Positions 33,010-45,429 are shown, numbered from the stretch's first letter. The stretch is 64,000 nt of DNA from Magnaporthiopsis rhizophila (GCA_003049465.1 PYSS01000054.1:62001-126000); one strand, 5' to 3'. Notes: generated from the letters alone by a model not told the origin. Numbers and translations are program-made.

Positions 33010-35253
33010 CTAGACGAGAAGGAGCTCCTCGCCGCTGCGGCAGAGCTCCTCCAGCCACGAAGGCTCGTCGGAGCACGACGTCGACGCGGCCGGGGACGAG
33101 TACCTAAAGTCGAGCAGGTCGTCCTCGGCCTCGTCCGAGATCTGCATGGGCGGCGGCACGACGGGCCTGGACGCCCACGTCTGTGCCAGGATCTGCATGG
33201 CGCGCCGGACGCTGCGGCAGTGCAGGAGGCCGTACATCTCGGCGAACACGCGGCGCACCACGTTGCGGTCGTCGTCGCGGCGGGCCTCGGCGCCCGCCAC
33301 GAAGGCCGGCCACAGCGCGCCCTTGAAGTGCGCGTCCTCGGGCCGAAGGTTGTTCAGGTGCCAGGCCACCGTGTGCGCCACCTCGACCAGGTGCCGCTGC
33401 TCCCGCTCCTGCTGCTGGCTGAAGCACGGCGAGGGCGCGGCCGCCGCCGCAGCCTCTGAATCTGCTGCTGGTACCGCTGTTTGTGCTGCCGCCGGCTTGC
33501 CGGTCCAGGGGTCGGCGAAGTTCGGCTCGTCACTGCTGGCGCTGTTGTTGCTGCAGTAGGCCTCGTCCACGTCCGTGTACTCGCACGTGGTGGTGGCGGC
33601 GGGCGACCAGTGGGCGTCCAGGTGGCGCTGGAGGGCGCGGCGCGCAAAGATCTCGATGGCGCCCTTGTAGGCCGACGCGAGGTGGTGGCGCTTCTGCGCC
33701 CAGTTGGCGTCGGTGCTGGGGCTCGACGCCCAGGCCCAGGCGTCGAAGGCGTCGATCTGGTTGATCAGCTCGTACGCGTGCCGGGGCTGCGGGTCTACGG
33801 CCGCGTCGATGGCGTGCAGCTTGTTGATGCTCCGCATAATCTTGAGCAGGTGCGCGGGGCAGCCCGTCCAGCTGCGGGTCTCGGCACGGTCCAGGATCCT
33901 ATCCACCTGCCTATCGCCAAAGATCTCGCCCAGGTCCCGCTTGTTGGTGGTCAGGGTCGTGCCGAACGTGTATAGACTATTATTTGTTAACTCTCCTGCG
34001 TCAGTTGGTAAACTCTTGCTGCTGGCCGTACCAGTTGTCAGACTCACACTAAACATGTCTCCTCAAAGTAGTTCTGAAAGGTCCACAGCTCCTGCTCGGG
34101 TGACGATATGGGCTCGCTTTTGACTGGTGGTGAAGGGCCGTAGGAGCCGTTCAAGTGGTAGTCTGGCGAGGCGCGGCTCTGCTGCATCTTTTGTCTCCTC
34201 TGCTCCTCCTCCCTCCTCTCCTGGGCCATGGCGTTTTTTAGGTGCTGCTTGCGCGCCATCAGCAGGCCAACCATGCCGTCGAGATGACAGCGCCAAGACT
34301 TGGTTCCCGACTCGAGCAGCTCGACCCAGATGAGCAGCAGCGACGCGGCCACGACGGCGTCGGAGTGGTCGAGTGACTTCAGTGCGGTGCGCAGGTTTAT
34401 GATTGCCTTGCTTTTGTGGGTGAGGGCATCGGAGAAAAAAGACGTTTTGGAGACGCCGGTCTCGTCGTCGTCATCGTCGTCGTAGCGGCCGGGCGATATT
34501 GGCGCCTCGAGCAGCTTGGGCGCGGGCTTGGTTGAGCCGGCGAGATGGTGCGCGGCCAGGGCGACTACAGTGTGGTGCACCAGCGGGCTGCCCTGGCTCA
34601 GGGCCATAAAGGAGCGGTATGGGTTCATCGTCTCCTCTTCCTCTGGCGTTTGAGGGATGGTACATTCGGCGCAACATCGTCGCAGGTCTGCCGGCGGGCG
34701 GGAAGCAAGCGTGAGCACGCTGTTTGGTTACGCGGGAATGGTGGTGATAGGACCCGGGATTTGTTTGCTTACAGTACTCTATATATCCCCTGGTCTTGGC
34801 GTCGTGGCCGACGAACATGGGCTCTGTGGGACGGCATAGCAGAAGCTCCGGCGGCGGCATGGCGGTCGTGACGGTAAGGGTTGGTGGCGGGCCGGAAACT
34901 CTCCGTAGCTGCTGTGACTGATCTGATGGCCTTTTTGCCAGCACCAGCTCGCCGGAGCTGCGGGACGAGGACGCGGATGCGGACGATGCGTTCTCAGCAG
35001 CCTTGTCTGCCTTGGCAGCCTCGGCGGCGGCGGCCATGGCGGCCACAACCTTCTTGCTGGTTCGCCTGCCGAGCCCAACCCATACAAAGGGCTTGTCGGG
35101 CCCGTAGCCGAGACAGCGGTAGCCGGCCTTGGCGCATTTGGCGCAGGTTGGCAGTCTGCTGTCGCACCGCAGTCGTCGTCGCCGGCAGGTCCAGCACGAC
35201 ACGGGTGCTATGGACCGGCCCAGCTCGGACCATGTGCCGTCCGAGACGTCCAT
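33010..35253 (-). CDS. Zn2Cys6 fungal transcription factor
   Basis: Binuclear zinc-cluster regulator, 695 residues, nuclear. Three exons join in frame on the minus strand: 35253-34773, 34687-34048 and 33976-33010. The zinc cluster is canonical: Cys20-x2-Cys23-x6-Cys30-x6-Cys37-x2-Cys40-x6-Cys47, followed by GYGPDKPFVWVG. A middle-homology-type region covers much of the rest (ALSQGSPLVHHTVVALAAHH; AAVDPQPRHAYELINQIDAF). It is interrupted by acidic, Gln- and Ala-rich stretches. The exon 2 donor was placed at 34047 because GTGAGT there restores the frame into LYTFGTTLTTNKRDLGEIFG. Target genes cannot be inferred; the transporter at 29682-31815 is the nearest candidate. Confidence 0.88.
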
Positions 35254-37670
35254 GGCCGGCGGGAGGCTGTGTGGGAGTGGTGAGGCTGTGGGGAGGGAGC
35301 CCCTCCTTGTTGGCAGCGACTGTTGGCTACCGTTTTACCAACGCGGTGGTGGTGTTTCGTTTTGGAAGATGCGGACCGAACTGCTGGGTCGGACCAAGCT
35401 TTTTCGCTGCTGCTGTTGCGGCCCTTTCCCGAGGCTCCGTGGTATATACCGTCTTGTTCTGTCTTGGCTGATGTGATGTCTGGCCGGCGGGCAGTTATCT
35501 AGAGCGATGGCGGTGCTGGCGATGAGGATGGGGAGGGGTCCTTGGTCGAGGGGCGTTGGTCTGGTGGGTGTTTGTTTGTCTTATTTTGTTGCTTCTGGTC
35601 ATGTCACGTCCTTGGTTGGGATGGATGCGCGGGAGGAGGGGAAGGAGACAGGGCAGGAGCGGGCGTAAAAGAAGGTTGCCGGGATCGACAGTCTTGCACC
35701 ACAAAGACGTCGGCGACGGCGGACGCAGGGCTTCCTGGCCCGCAGCAAAGGCTAAAAAAGACCAAACCAGACGCACAGAGACAGAAGTCGCTTTGCTCGG
35801 TTTTACTGGCACCATCCCGGACTGGCAGGGCATGGGGCGGGCCTGGGGTCCAGGGAGCTGACTCGCCCGGTGCAGCACCCCATGTTTCGCCTTGGTTCCC
35901 TGGCCTTTGCACTTGACGCTAAAACCAGCTAAGGTATGGTCCTCAGCCTTTAGGGAGCCGCCCAGCAGTTGAGCGGTGGCCGCGCGGTCACCAGTCCGAC
36001 GATAGCCTGTCGGATTCCGCGGGTGCCGTGCGGCTCGACCCGGGGCCCGCTGGTACGGGCGCCGTTGGACGGACGTTGAAAAACAAAACAAATGACAAAT
36101 AATAGAGTTGAGGAATGGGCGGCAAACATACGAAATACAAACGGAGGAGCCGCCGCGCAGTGCCGCCCGGGGGGAGGGCGGATTTGACCAGGCTGGCTGA
36201 TCACACAGGGCGTGGGCGCGGGCTGGGCGAAGACGTTTCCATCCAGAGATCTCCCACAGCTCTGGGTCTGTCTTGGGGGTCTCCTCACTTCTGCGACAGA
36301 TCCTGCCGCTCTTTGTGACACCCAGCAGGGCGGGAAGACATTTGATCGACAATGGAATGTTCTACGCGCCGGCGCCATGACTGGCGATCGCCTGAAATCC
36401 CCCGGGTTGTGCAACCTGGCCTGGCTTGCCCAGACACGCTCCAGCCCAGGTCCAGGTAAGGACAGGGTCTTTGCTGACAAAGAGGCGTCCCCGCACGGTC
36501 CACCCGGGCCAGCACGGGGTTAGGTCGGGACTTATTGCAATTTAACTTAAACTGTGCAGCCGCGCGACTTCCACCGCCTGCCCGTGCAGGGCCCACTGTT
36601 TCGTACCGGGCTGTGGAGCCGCCATCCAGGTGGCGACTTTAGCCGCATGCACTCTCACCATGGCACTCTGCACCTGCCATCCCAGCATCATCATGCTCTT
36701 TTTATCTCACCCCCCCGGTCGCCACCGACCCGGCGCCCGCCTCCGTGCCATGGGCCGCCGACCCTCGGAGGAGATGGGGGGCGCATCATAAAGCGGTCGC
36801 TATGCACAGCCGTCCCGGGCCTGGCTCCCATCCCAAGATACCCAAGTCGCAAAACCCTTCCTTCACCTTCACCTTGAGCCCGCCCCGCCTGATGTGTGCC
36901 AGCCTGTGGCAGTCAATGCGGCGAGAATAGAAACAGAACAGACCAGACAGCAGAGAGGCGGATATTGATTGGAACCCGCACACACAGACAATCAATCAAC
37001 CCATAGTGTCGCCGCAGCCCCCGGCTGGCCCCTGTGCGGTCTATCCTTGGCTCACTGGTTGCGCCCTCGGCACGGCTTCGACTCGGTCGGACGAACAATT
37101 GACACCAACTTGCTCGTGTCAGTGGCTCTGTGTTCAGCGGCGGTCGCCGGCACAGTCCCGCACCATTCAATCATCAATCCCAGACCAACTCGGTCGTCCC
37201 TGTGCACGGACCCTGGCCATTAATGAGCAGACCCTCTTTCCTTACTCCTGGCAGGTCCAGACCGGGATAGCCTGGCTTCGCGGGCTTGTCACCAGCCCGT
37301 TACAGTCAAAGTTCCGGCCGGCTCAGCCTGCCCTGGGCGCTTGACATGAACAGGCACAGCGGACGGGATGAGCTGTGGCCCTGGCACAACTGGCACCATC
37401 CCCAGGCATTGGGCAACATCGCGGCCAATCAATGGAGCTGCTGCATCTCCCGATGCGGGTGCGGGTGCGCATGCGGGACCCTAGTCGTCGTCATCGCTCT
37501 CCCTGAACGACTGTGCGCTCCCCACTCCACCGCAGCCTGCCATCGTTGACAGCGAAATGGACGGCTAAGTCTCCTGAGAATGGTGGTCGTGATTGCTTCG
37601 TCAGTGCGCCAGGGGCACATCGTGGCCGTGGTGATTTCGAGAAGGCCTTGAACGACGAGAGGAGGCCTCA
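35254..37670. other. Long intergenic spacer
   Basis: About 2.4 kb upstream of the zinc-cluster gene with no supported gene. The frames present are rich in Arg/Pro/Ser and lack any recognisable domain. Confidence 0.5.
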
Positions 37671-39198
37671 GTGGTGCCGCCCAGGGCACCGGACGAAGAG
37701 TGCTACACCAGCACCGTGCTGGCCCGTGCTGCCTCGCACCTGACCACCCGTTCACAGCCGGAACCGGTCCCGCCCCCTGGCGGCGGCCTGCGGGCCAGGA
37801 CGCAGGTCACTTGCGGCTGGCTCGTGATATTTGCAACCTGGAGCTACGTGAACACTTTTGGCGCCTTCCACGTACTACACCGAGGCTCTAGCACCGCTGT
37901 CTCCCTCGACCATCTCGTGGATCAACCTTCTGTGTCGGTGCCATTTCAGGCCGCCTTCTGGACGCGGGCCTGGGGGCCATCTTGCAGCTGCCCGGTGTTT
38001 TCCTGATGAGCGTCTCGACGCAGTTTTGGCACCTGGCTCTGACCCAGGGCGTCTTGACCGGCCTTGGCGGTGCCCTGGTGTACACGCTGGCCATGGGCCT
38101 CATTTGCCACCTACTTTGCCAAACGCCGTGTTATTGCCGTCGGCCTGGCCACCTCGGCCAACTCGGTCGGCGTTCTGCTGTACTCCCCTCGTCAACCTAG
38201 TCTGTCTCGCTACAGCGACCGCCTTTGATGCGCACCAGGCTCCTACCCCGTACCGCGGCCCCTTCATAGGCCACGGCCCTTCGCAATCCGGTCTACCTAC
38301 GTGCTGCTCGTATCAGGGATTTCCTTCTTGATGTGGGGGATGTACTACAGCTTTTACTACGTACGTGATCTCTCCCATCCACCGGTTGATTCGTGGGTTT
38401 TGCGAGCGATCTCGGTTCGATTCAGAACAGAATCCTCCTCGATCCACACACCCATCTGCGAGAGCACATAAACCGCGCACTCGCATACTTGGCAAGTTGC
38501 ACGTGGTGGGCCATTCATTCCCCTGGAAAGGTTAGCTAAGCGGCACTGACCACGACTCGGCTACAACTGCTTGCTTGCTGGTCGCCCACACACACCTCCC
38601 GAGGTAGATTGCTTCCTGCACGTGCCCTACTCTACCGTCTCTTTAACCGTCGTCACGGTCATCGCGGCCGGCCTGCCTACGCGGGTCATCAGCCCATTTC
38701 TTGCCGGCTGCCTCGGCTGCCTCAACGCGGTGCTTCCTCTGGCACTGCTGCTGGCTGTCACGGCAGCCTGCTGGCTTGCGGTCACCGACGTGGTGGGGTA
38801 TTTTGCTTTTGACGCCGCATGCGGCGCCCTCCACTCCTTGATGCCCACCGCCAGTGCGAGCGCGTCTCCTCAGCCGGACATGATTGGGACGCGCCTAGGA
38901 ATGGCTTACACAGCGATTGGCGTCGTCGCACTTACTGGACCTCCGCTGGGCGGCGCGCTGCAGGGTGCCATGGGCGGGAGTTTTTGCCGGGGCCAGCATA
39001 TGGGCATTTGTTTGCGTGGCCTTCCTTTCGGGCGCCCGCGGGGTTTTGGTGGAGGCTGGGGGTGGTGTGTTGAAATGCTATGGCGTGCCCATGGCCGTGC
39101 CCCAAGGATACCGCTGCGTGCCTGCACAACCCACGCGGCAGTTTGTAGCGACAACCCCGGGCAGCCGTGCCCCCGGCAGGCAGGGCTGCAAGATTTAG
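37671..39198 (+). pseudogene. Monocarboxylate-transporter-like MFS pseudogene
   Basis: Recognisable MFS pieces lie in order but in changing frames. The family entry motif PPPGGGLRARTQVTCGWLVI and YVNTFGAF (about 37768-37868) come first. A second frame gives TYYTEALAPLSPSTISWI, and a third gives GRLLDAGLGAILQLPGVFLM and TQGVLTGLGGALVYTLAMGL. The frame changes again to TYFAKRRVIAVGLATSANSV. Helices 5-7 are largely missing. LLVSGISFLMWGMYYSFYY follows near 38310-38357, then an intron-like gap. The C-terminal half is MAYTAIGVVALTGPPLGGAL, shifting into GASIWAFVCVAFLSGA. At least four frameshifts and a deletion show that the gene is dead. GC content stays high, so decay was by indels rather than RIP. 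Confidence 0.85.
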
Positions 39199-39877
39199 GT
39201 ATTGCCAGGTGGCTCGATAGTGGCTTCCCGACTGACTTGTCGAGGTTGCGGCAATATCACGCAGGCTGCACATAGACTTTGCTAAACACTATGCCTGCCG
39301 ATACGCGAGAGTCCGACAGCAACTCTCGATGCGTCCCGTCTCCATAAGTACACATCATCGCGACCCTCTTTTTCAGGTCTGCGGCATAAAGATAGGCGAC
39401 GGTGACGGTGACGGTTGCATGGTACACCGCCATCTCCTTTTCCTTGCACACAACACAACCTGCGGTATGGTGCAGTTCTTGGCGGGATGGATGATGACAT
39501 CGTCCATAGCCGCTGCCGGGGTTATCCTGTATAATTCGATCACGTTACTGTACCGGTCGAGGCCACGTCCTGGATCAAGTGCCCGCCGATCCGAACTACC
39601 AAAACCTTGAAATCCCGGCAACCCAATCCAACAGTGAGATGTTGCAGTAGACCTAAAATTTGGGTTTTGGTAGCTGAAACAAGCAGCCTCCCAGTCTCCG
39701 GTTCCTGAGACGGCTGGAACCAAGGTTGAAAGCAGGTTGACTGCCCGCCCAGACGATAACAAAATTTGCCCAAGGGAAACAACCCCTCCACCCCATCCCC
39801 AGTAACACTCCTCGGGAGAAAGGAACAAGAAACAAAAAACAAAACAGTCAGCACACAAACAGCACCACAAACATCCC
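39199..39877. other. Intergenic spacer
   Basis: 3' flank of the pseudogene and promoter of the GNAT gene. Nothing else is supported. Confidence 0.55.
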
Positions 39878-40338
39878 ATGGCGTCACAACCGCCGCAACA
39901 GCCGCCGTCGGCCCGGCTTGTGCTCTCGCGCGCCGGGCCAGCCGACGCCGGGGCCATCGCGGCGGCCGACTACCAGTGCTTCGACGAATACGTCCGCGAG
40001 GTGTTTATGGGCGTCAAGTGCGAGGCCGACGTGCCGCTGCTGGCGGACTGGTACGCGCGCATGATGCGCGACGACCCGCACGACGTCTGGATCAAGGTGG
40101 TGGACGGGCAGAGCGGCAGGCTCGCCGCCGCCAGCAACTGGAAGGTCTACCCGAGCCGCATGCCCGACGACGTGGGCGACAGGATCCCTGACCACCTGGT
40201 GGACGAGGCCGCCAGGGCACGGGCCAAGCTCGCGGTGGACGGGGTGAACCGGGCGAGGAGGAAGGCGATGGGAGATGTGGGTGGGTTCATACGTAAGTGT
40301 TTTTTTTTTTCTTTTTTTTCTATTACTTCTCTCCTTCG

Positions 40339-40390
<52 letters not shown>

Positions 40391-40392
40391 CT

Positions 40393-40437
<45 letters not shown>

Positions 40438-41046
40438 GTTTGGTTTTCCGCAGCCAGTCGCAACTCTCCCTCGACCACGCCACCCCACAAAGAATCGAGC
40501 ACCCCAGCAACCCCCACATCGTACCCTTCATCAGAAAATGACACCCCAAGGTCCAACCAACACCACACCCCAGCCCCGTCTTAACCAAACGAACCGTCAT
40601 TATGGTCGGGGCTGGTCTACTATGGTTTCCTTGTCTGCATGCATACTGGCTAAATCGACTGGGGGTGGAAGACGACGACATCCAATGGCTGACACGTGGT
40701 GATGGGTTTTATGTTGGCTTCCATGGGACCATGTGGTTTTCGTTTTCGGGGAATTACGTTTTCCCCAATGTTTATTTTCTTCCTAAAAACAGATCTGCAC
40801 ATCTGCTTCACGGTCCCCGAATATCGACGCCAGGGAGCGGCCGCCTTGATGATGCGATGGGGCTGCGACCTGGCCGACCACCTGTCCGTGCCGGGTTACG
40901 TCGAGGCCTCGCCCGACGGCACGGCGCTGTACAAGGCCTTTGGGTTTTACGAGATCGAGCGGGCCGACGCCGGCGAGCTGGACGCCGTCAACATGAGGCG
41001 AGACGTCGTCGTCGCCCCCCACGCCAACGAGAAACGGCAAACTTGA
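39878..41046 (+). CDS. GNAT-family N-acetyltransferase
   Basis: Acetyl-CoA-dependent acetyltransferase, 222 residues; the substrate is unknown. Exon 1 (39878-40292) gives SARLVLSRAGPADAGAIAAA and WIKVVDGQSGRLAAASNWKV. It joins in phase 1 across a 500-base intron to exon 2 (40793-41046). Exon 2 gives ICFTVPEYRRQGAAALMMRW, the acetyl-CoA-binding motif A (RRQGAA), and GTALYKAFGFYEIE, the usual C-terminal strand. The GTAAGT donor and AAACAG acceptor restore the GNAT fold. The intron is unusual for a fungus in length and in its two long poly-T runs. Confidence 0.85.
40341..40436. repeat. Two very long poly-T runs inside an intron
   Basis: About 50 T at 40341-40390, then CTCTC, then about 41 T at 40396-40436. 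The length is extreme compared with other T runs in the window (about 15-23) and may be inexact in the assembly. Confidence 0.85.
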
Positions 41047-42058
41047 ATGGCGGGAAAAAAGAACGGCAGCGGAGGGAGGGGCATTATTGAGGGGTAGGCG
41101 AGGCCTCGCTAAAAAGACAGATATGCTTGTCCCCCCGGCCCTTGTAGAACTGGCAGGACCCGACTGCCACTGCCGTCCTGCCCGGGTTGGCACGATTCCA
41201 AATTGCGATCTTATCGTCTGGTGATTACTGCCACTAAAACGTCTCGTCTCGAGTGTGTGGTTAGTCAAGCGTCAAGCTTTGATTTTGGCTCATGGCCCGC
41301 TCCACCCTGGTCGCGGTGTAGCCGAGAGAGTTTGTGATATTTGATAGGATGAGCATAGCGAGCGAGCGCGCGCAAGGCATTCGGGATGGAAGATCTTCAT
41401 GTTTCTGGAGGCGAGCTGTGTTTGTTGTGTGTGGAGATTTGGCGCGACGATGGTGAAGCTGCTCCTTCCATTTGGAAAGCGAACGCACGACAAGGCAGGC
41501 ACGACAGGGCAGTTGCATCCCCGGCGGGCAGCTAATGCACGCGCCAAGCCCGCCCTAGCTTTTTCAATGTCACCCCACCCCGCCCTGACGCCTGCCTTTG
41601 CGGCTCCACAGCGCTCAACCAGAGGACCAGGAGACCAGGGTAAGCGAGAGACCCACCAAATAAAGTTCAATGCAACCCCGAATACGCACGAGGCGAATGG
41701 CCAGCCGAGCGACCTGTGTGTGTTGTGTCACACCAAGCCAAGACGACCTGTCACCCCAATGACTCGAAGCTTGATTCGCTTCCATTCCCAGCTTGGAGCG
41801 AAGGAACAGGACTGCAGCCCGTCTGTGCGTTTCTTCGTCGCGCCACCCTCCACGCGGAAACCCCAGTCGTCTTTCCTTAACCTCCAAGCACACCCTGGTC
41901 AATTTCCCAGGGCTCCCTCCAACCTGACCTGCCTGAGCCCTTGCTTGGCGTCATCTGCAAGCACACCAGACAGAGCTACCTATTCGCCAGACGCCCAGGG
42001 ACGCGAAAGAAGATTGAGAGCTCCGTTTCCACTCCGACGCCGCCCGCTTACCTGCGCC
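41047..42058. other. Intergenic spacer and nucleotidase promoter
   Basis: About 1 kb. An open frame from 41399 runs into the nucleotidase gene, but its upstream part is not protein-like and is treated as 5' flank. Confidence 0.5.
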
Positions 42059-43408
42059 ATGGACTCGCCTTGGCGCCGCGAGCTGGCCCTGGCCACCCTG
42101 GCCGTCCGCGTCGGCGCCCGCATCGCAGAGGCCCTGTCGGCCGAGAAGGACCATGGCGGCACCGTCGAGAAGCCCGACCTGACCCCCGTCACTGTGGCCG
42201 ACTTTGCCATTCAGGCGCTGCTGGCCGCCACCGTCGAGCACTGCTTCCCGGATGACGTCGTCGTTGGCGAGGAGTCGGCTGGTGACCTGCGCGCCAACCC
42301 GGCCCTGCTCGACAGCGTGTGGGACGCCATCACCCGTGCCGTCGACGAGCAGGAGCATGACGAATTCGCTGGTGGCCTTGTGGTGCGGGGCGATGGTTTT
42401 GAGGGTTTGCGGGTGGTGCCCCCGCGGTCACGCGAGCACCTGCTCGATCTGATCGACACGTGTGGCGACGCCAGCCCGACGCCCTCGACCTCACGCACGT
42501 GGATCGTCGACCCTATCGACGGCACCTCGTCCTTTGTCAGGAACGAGCTGTACGCCATCAACGTCGCCCTGGTCGAGGCCGGCGCCTTTGAGGCCGTCAG
42601 CTGCATCGGGGCACCTAACATGACGTGGCGTCCACTGCCGCCCGGCAAGCCGCTGCTGAACGCCGACGTCGAGGTACCGTCAACTGGCACCCGCGGCTGT
42701 ATCATGTTTGCCGCCCGCGGCTATGGCGCCTGGAGACAGCCGCTCTTTGTCGCGCCCGACGAGCACGAGTACGAGGACGTCGCGCCCGTCAGGCTCGAGC
42801 GCCTCGACCAGACGGTCAAGACGACGGAGGACCTGCGGTTCGTGGGCTGCACGACAGTGGACTCGGGCGCCACCGACGTACACGATGCCGTCGCCGTCGC
42901 CCTCGCGCGCGACCCGGCCTCGTCCACGTCGGACGTGCTCAGTTGGGTGCTGCGGTGGGTGTCCATGGCGCGCGGAGCGGCAAATTCCGTGGTGTGGGTA
43001 TACAAGAAGCGGTCGCGTCGAGCCAAGACGTGGGACCATGCCGGCGCCATGCTGCTGTTCCGCGAGACCGGCGGCGTTATCTCAGACGTCGACGGCCACC
43101 CCATCGACATGGCCGCCGGCCGCACCTACGAATCAAACTACGGCTTCGTCGCTGCGCCCGCTCACCTCCACGCCGCCCTGCTGGCCCGCGTACACAAGGT
43201 GCTGGCCGAGCTGCGCCCAGACATCGCCCGAGTCGACCCGGCACTAGAGCTGCATGCTGCACAGGCCGTGTTGGGCCGCGCCGAGCGCATCAGCGCTGAG
43301 ACCGTGTCAGCGGGGAACAAGGACCTGGCGGAGCTGGCTCAGGCAAACGCTGCTGCGGCGAGGGAACGGCTTGCTGCCGCAACACGGGCTTGTGGTGTGC
43401 ATGAGTGA
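42059..43408 (+). CDS. Inositol monophosphatase-family 3'(2'),5'-bisphosphate nucleotidase-like
   Basis: Mg2+-dependent phosphatase of the IMPase/Hal2 (Met22) superfamily, which removes phosphate from 3'-phosphoadenosine 5'-phosphate or inositol phosphates. Single exon, 449 residues, starting MDSPWRRELALATLAVRVGA. The metal-binding motifs are in order: VVGEESAGDLR (Glu-Glu), WIVDPIDGTSSFVRNE (Asp-x-Ile-Asp-Gly-Thr) and KTWDHAGAMLLFRETGG (Trp-Asp). The C-terminal ~60 residues extend past the usual family end and are Ala-rich and helical. The length and early TPVTVADFAIQALL fit a Hal2-type enzyme; the exact substrate is not settled. The start at 42059 matches where homology would begin. Confidence 0.85.
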   Translation: MDSPWRRELALATLAVRVGARIAEALSAEKDHGGTVEKPDLTPVTVADFAIQALLAATVEHCFPDDVVVGEESAGDLRANPALLDSVWDAITRAVDEQEHDEFAGGLVVRGDGFEGLRVVPPRSREHLLDLIDTCGDASPTPSTSRTWIVDPIDGTSSFVRNELYAINVALVEAGAFEAVSCIGAPNMTWRPLPPGKPLLNADVEVPSTGTRGCIMFAARGYGAWRQPLFVAPDEHEYEDVAPVRLERLDQTVKTTEDLRFVGCTTVDSGATDVHDAVAVALARDPASSTSDVLSWVLRWVSMARGAANSVVWVYKKRSRRAKTWDHAGAMLLFRETGGVISDVDGHPIDMAAGRTYESNYGFVAAPAHLHAALLARVHKVLAELRPDIARVDPALELHAAQAVLGRAERISAETVSAGNKDLAELAQANAAAARERLAAATRACGVHE

Positions 43409-43552
43409 GAAATTAAAACAAAGTTTCTATTTTCTTTGGCTTCGTAGACCGCGGCTGACAAGGGCATAGCAAGGAACAAAAAAGAAGGTTTAGATCTACA
43501 GTACATCGTGTGCTTGATTTATGCCATGATGCATCCCAAACTTTATGCAGCC

Positions 43553-45389
43553 CTACTCCCTGCCGCACCCCACTGTCCCGTCCACTGGTGAGTGCAACGA
43601 CTCGTTGTCTTGGCGCAGGGTTTGAGATAGGGTGAATCCTTTCTGTAGGGCTTCATCGCGGGTGAAAGTGCCGTAGACATCATCCCTGTCATACCTGCCG
43701 AGCCCGGTCGGAGGCAAGGCCCGGACTACGGCATAGTAGACGAGGGAAGCGGTGAAGAAGCCTGAGACGGCATATCCCGGGGAAAATATAGGGCCAGGTA
43801 AAGTCAGCCAAAACTCTTTTTTGATATCTAATTTCACCGGCACTTGGGGCACCGCTGCAGCAAAATGAAGCAGGATTCCTGGTCGAACGACGGGCCCTGA
43901 AAACAAAGAGCGAAAGGCTTTATCGCATGCACTGACCGAAGAAATAGTTGCCCTGGTTGTACCTCACCAGCCAGCCGGGCACATGCACGCTAGGGGCTAA
44001 GCGGGCGACCATGCCCGGCATGGCGGGGACGGAGCACGCCGCCCAGACGGCGAGTGACCTGGGGTTGAAGCCGCGCGTGAAGTAGTAACTCCCCTCAGGT
44101 GAGAGGGTGTAGAGAGCTGGAAGCTCGATTTTCTGCCGGCGGGGTGAAGATGGAGGTCTCAGGGTTCAGCCTTCTGGAAAACACGACTGGTGAAGATTGA
44201 AAATTGGGTTCTGGCTGACGTACCTGTTTACGCAACAGAAAGTAATCGGTCTAGACGCGGAGCAGAGTTAGCATGTAGGCGTGTTTCCAGGAGCGGTTGA
44301 TACGAGCAAACCCTACCACCACAATCCCCGTCAGCGGCGCCAGGAAGGCGGAAAAGGACGCCATGGTGGCGATGAACACGGACGGCGTGCCGTACAGCAG
44401 CCAGGGCCGAACGGCGCACGACAGCACGGCGCAGGCCACACTGCCGCGCCTCACGTCGACGTACCGCGGAAACAGCCCCGCCAGGTCCATGCCCGCCGCG
44501 TACCCGTTGCTTATGACCTTCTCGGCCAGCTGGCTGCACGCCAGTCCCAGGGCGCAGGCGAGCGCGGCGACCCGCGTGGATGGGCTGTAGTCGTCGCGCA
44601 GCCACTGCTCGACTATGGAGAGCGGGTCCCAGGAGGGCGAGGAGGGGGAGTCTGGCCAGATGATGCGCGTGGCGCTCGCCGTGAGAATAGACATGAGTGG
44701 GACTACGGAGCCGGGGATAAAAGTTGCCATGGCCAGCCCGGGCACCTGCGCGCCGGGCCGTCGGGCAAAACGCGTATAGTCGGACTGGTTGAGGATGCCG
44801 GCGCTGATGCCGCCGATACCCGGCGTCACGGCGTAGAACCACGTCCATGCGGGACTGGTATTGGGGTCTGAAGGTGATGCCGGTGCCGGGGCGGCGCGCA
44901 ACACCGCATCCAGACCACCGGCGGCGCGACAGGCCCGGACGGTGATGAACAGCATGACGGCAAGCGACATGCAGTTCGCGACCGCAAGAGCGCGCGCCGC
45001 CGTCTCTGGGCGCCGGAACCACACGGGGCAGCCACGGCTTGGAGTATCGCGAAGCCGACGAGCCCCCGCGTCGTCGTCGTCGGGATGGATAGAAACGCGC
45101 GGCTGCAGCTGCTCAACGCGGCAGCCACGCACAGTCCGCCCAGCCAGGCCTGCATGCCGTACCAGACGACCGAGAGCAGGACGCGCATCGCGACGGCGAC
45201 GTAGGAACCCCTGATTTCCAGCACGAAGCGCTGCGAGACGGGGAACGAGACGTGCCATGACGAGCCGACGCTCCCGGTCGCGGTGGCCAGCACAACGACC
45301 GCGGGCTCGGTGGCGAACATCGCCGCCAGGATGGACGGGACGGACAGCGAGAGGGNNNNNNNNNNNNNNNNNNNNNNNNNNNNNNNNNN

Positions 45390-45429
<40 letters not shown>

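Noticed and set aside
35495..36352. Minus-strand ORF upstream of the zinc-cluster gene
   Set aside because: Composition is Arg/Pro/Ser without any domain or helix pattern, and there is no credible start or splice support.
38401..38430. B-box-like GGTTCGATTCA
   Set aside because: No A box or acceptor stem nearby, and it lies in the intron remnant of the MFS pseudogene.
40283..40702. Poly-Phe / poly-Lys proteins across the T runs
   Set aside because: They are artefacts of translating the poly-T tract in the GNAT intron.
41399..42058. In-frame 5' extension of the nucleotidase gene
   Set aside because: The extra 220 residues lack conserved features. The family homology and a normal start begin at MDSPWRRELALATL.
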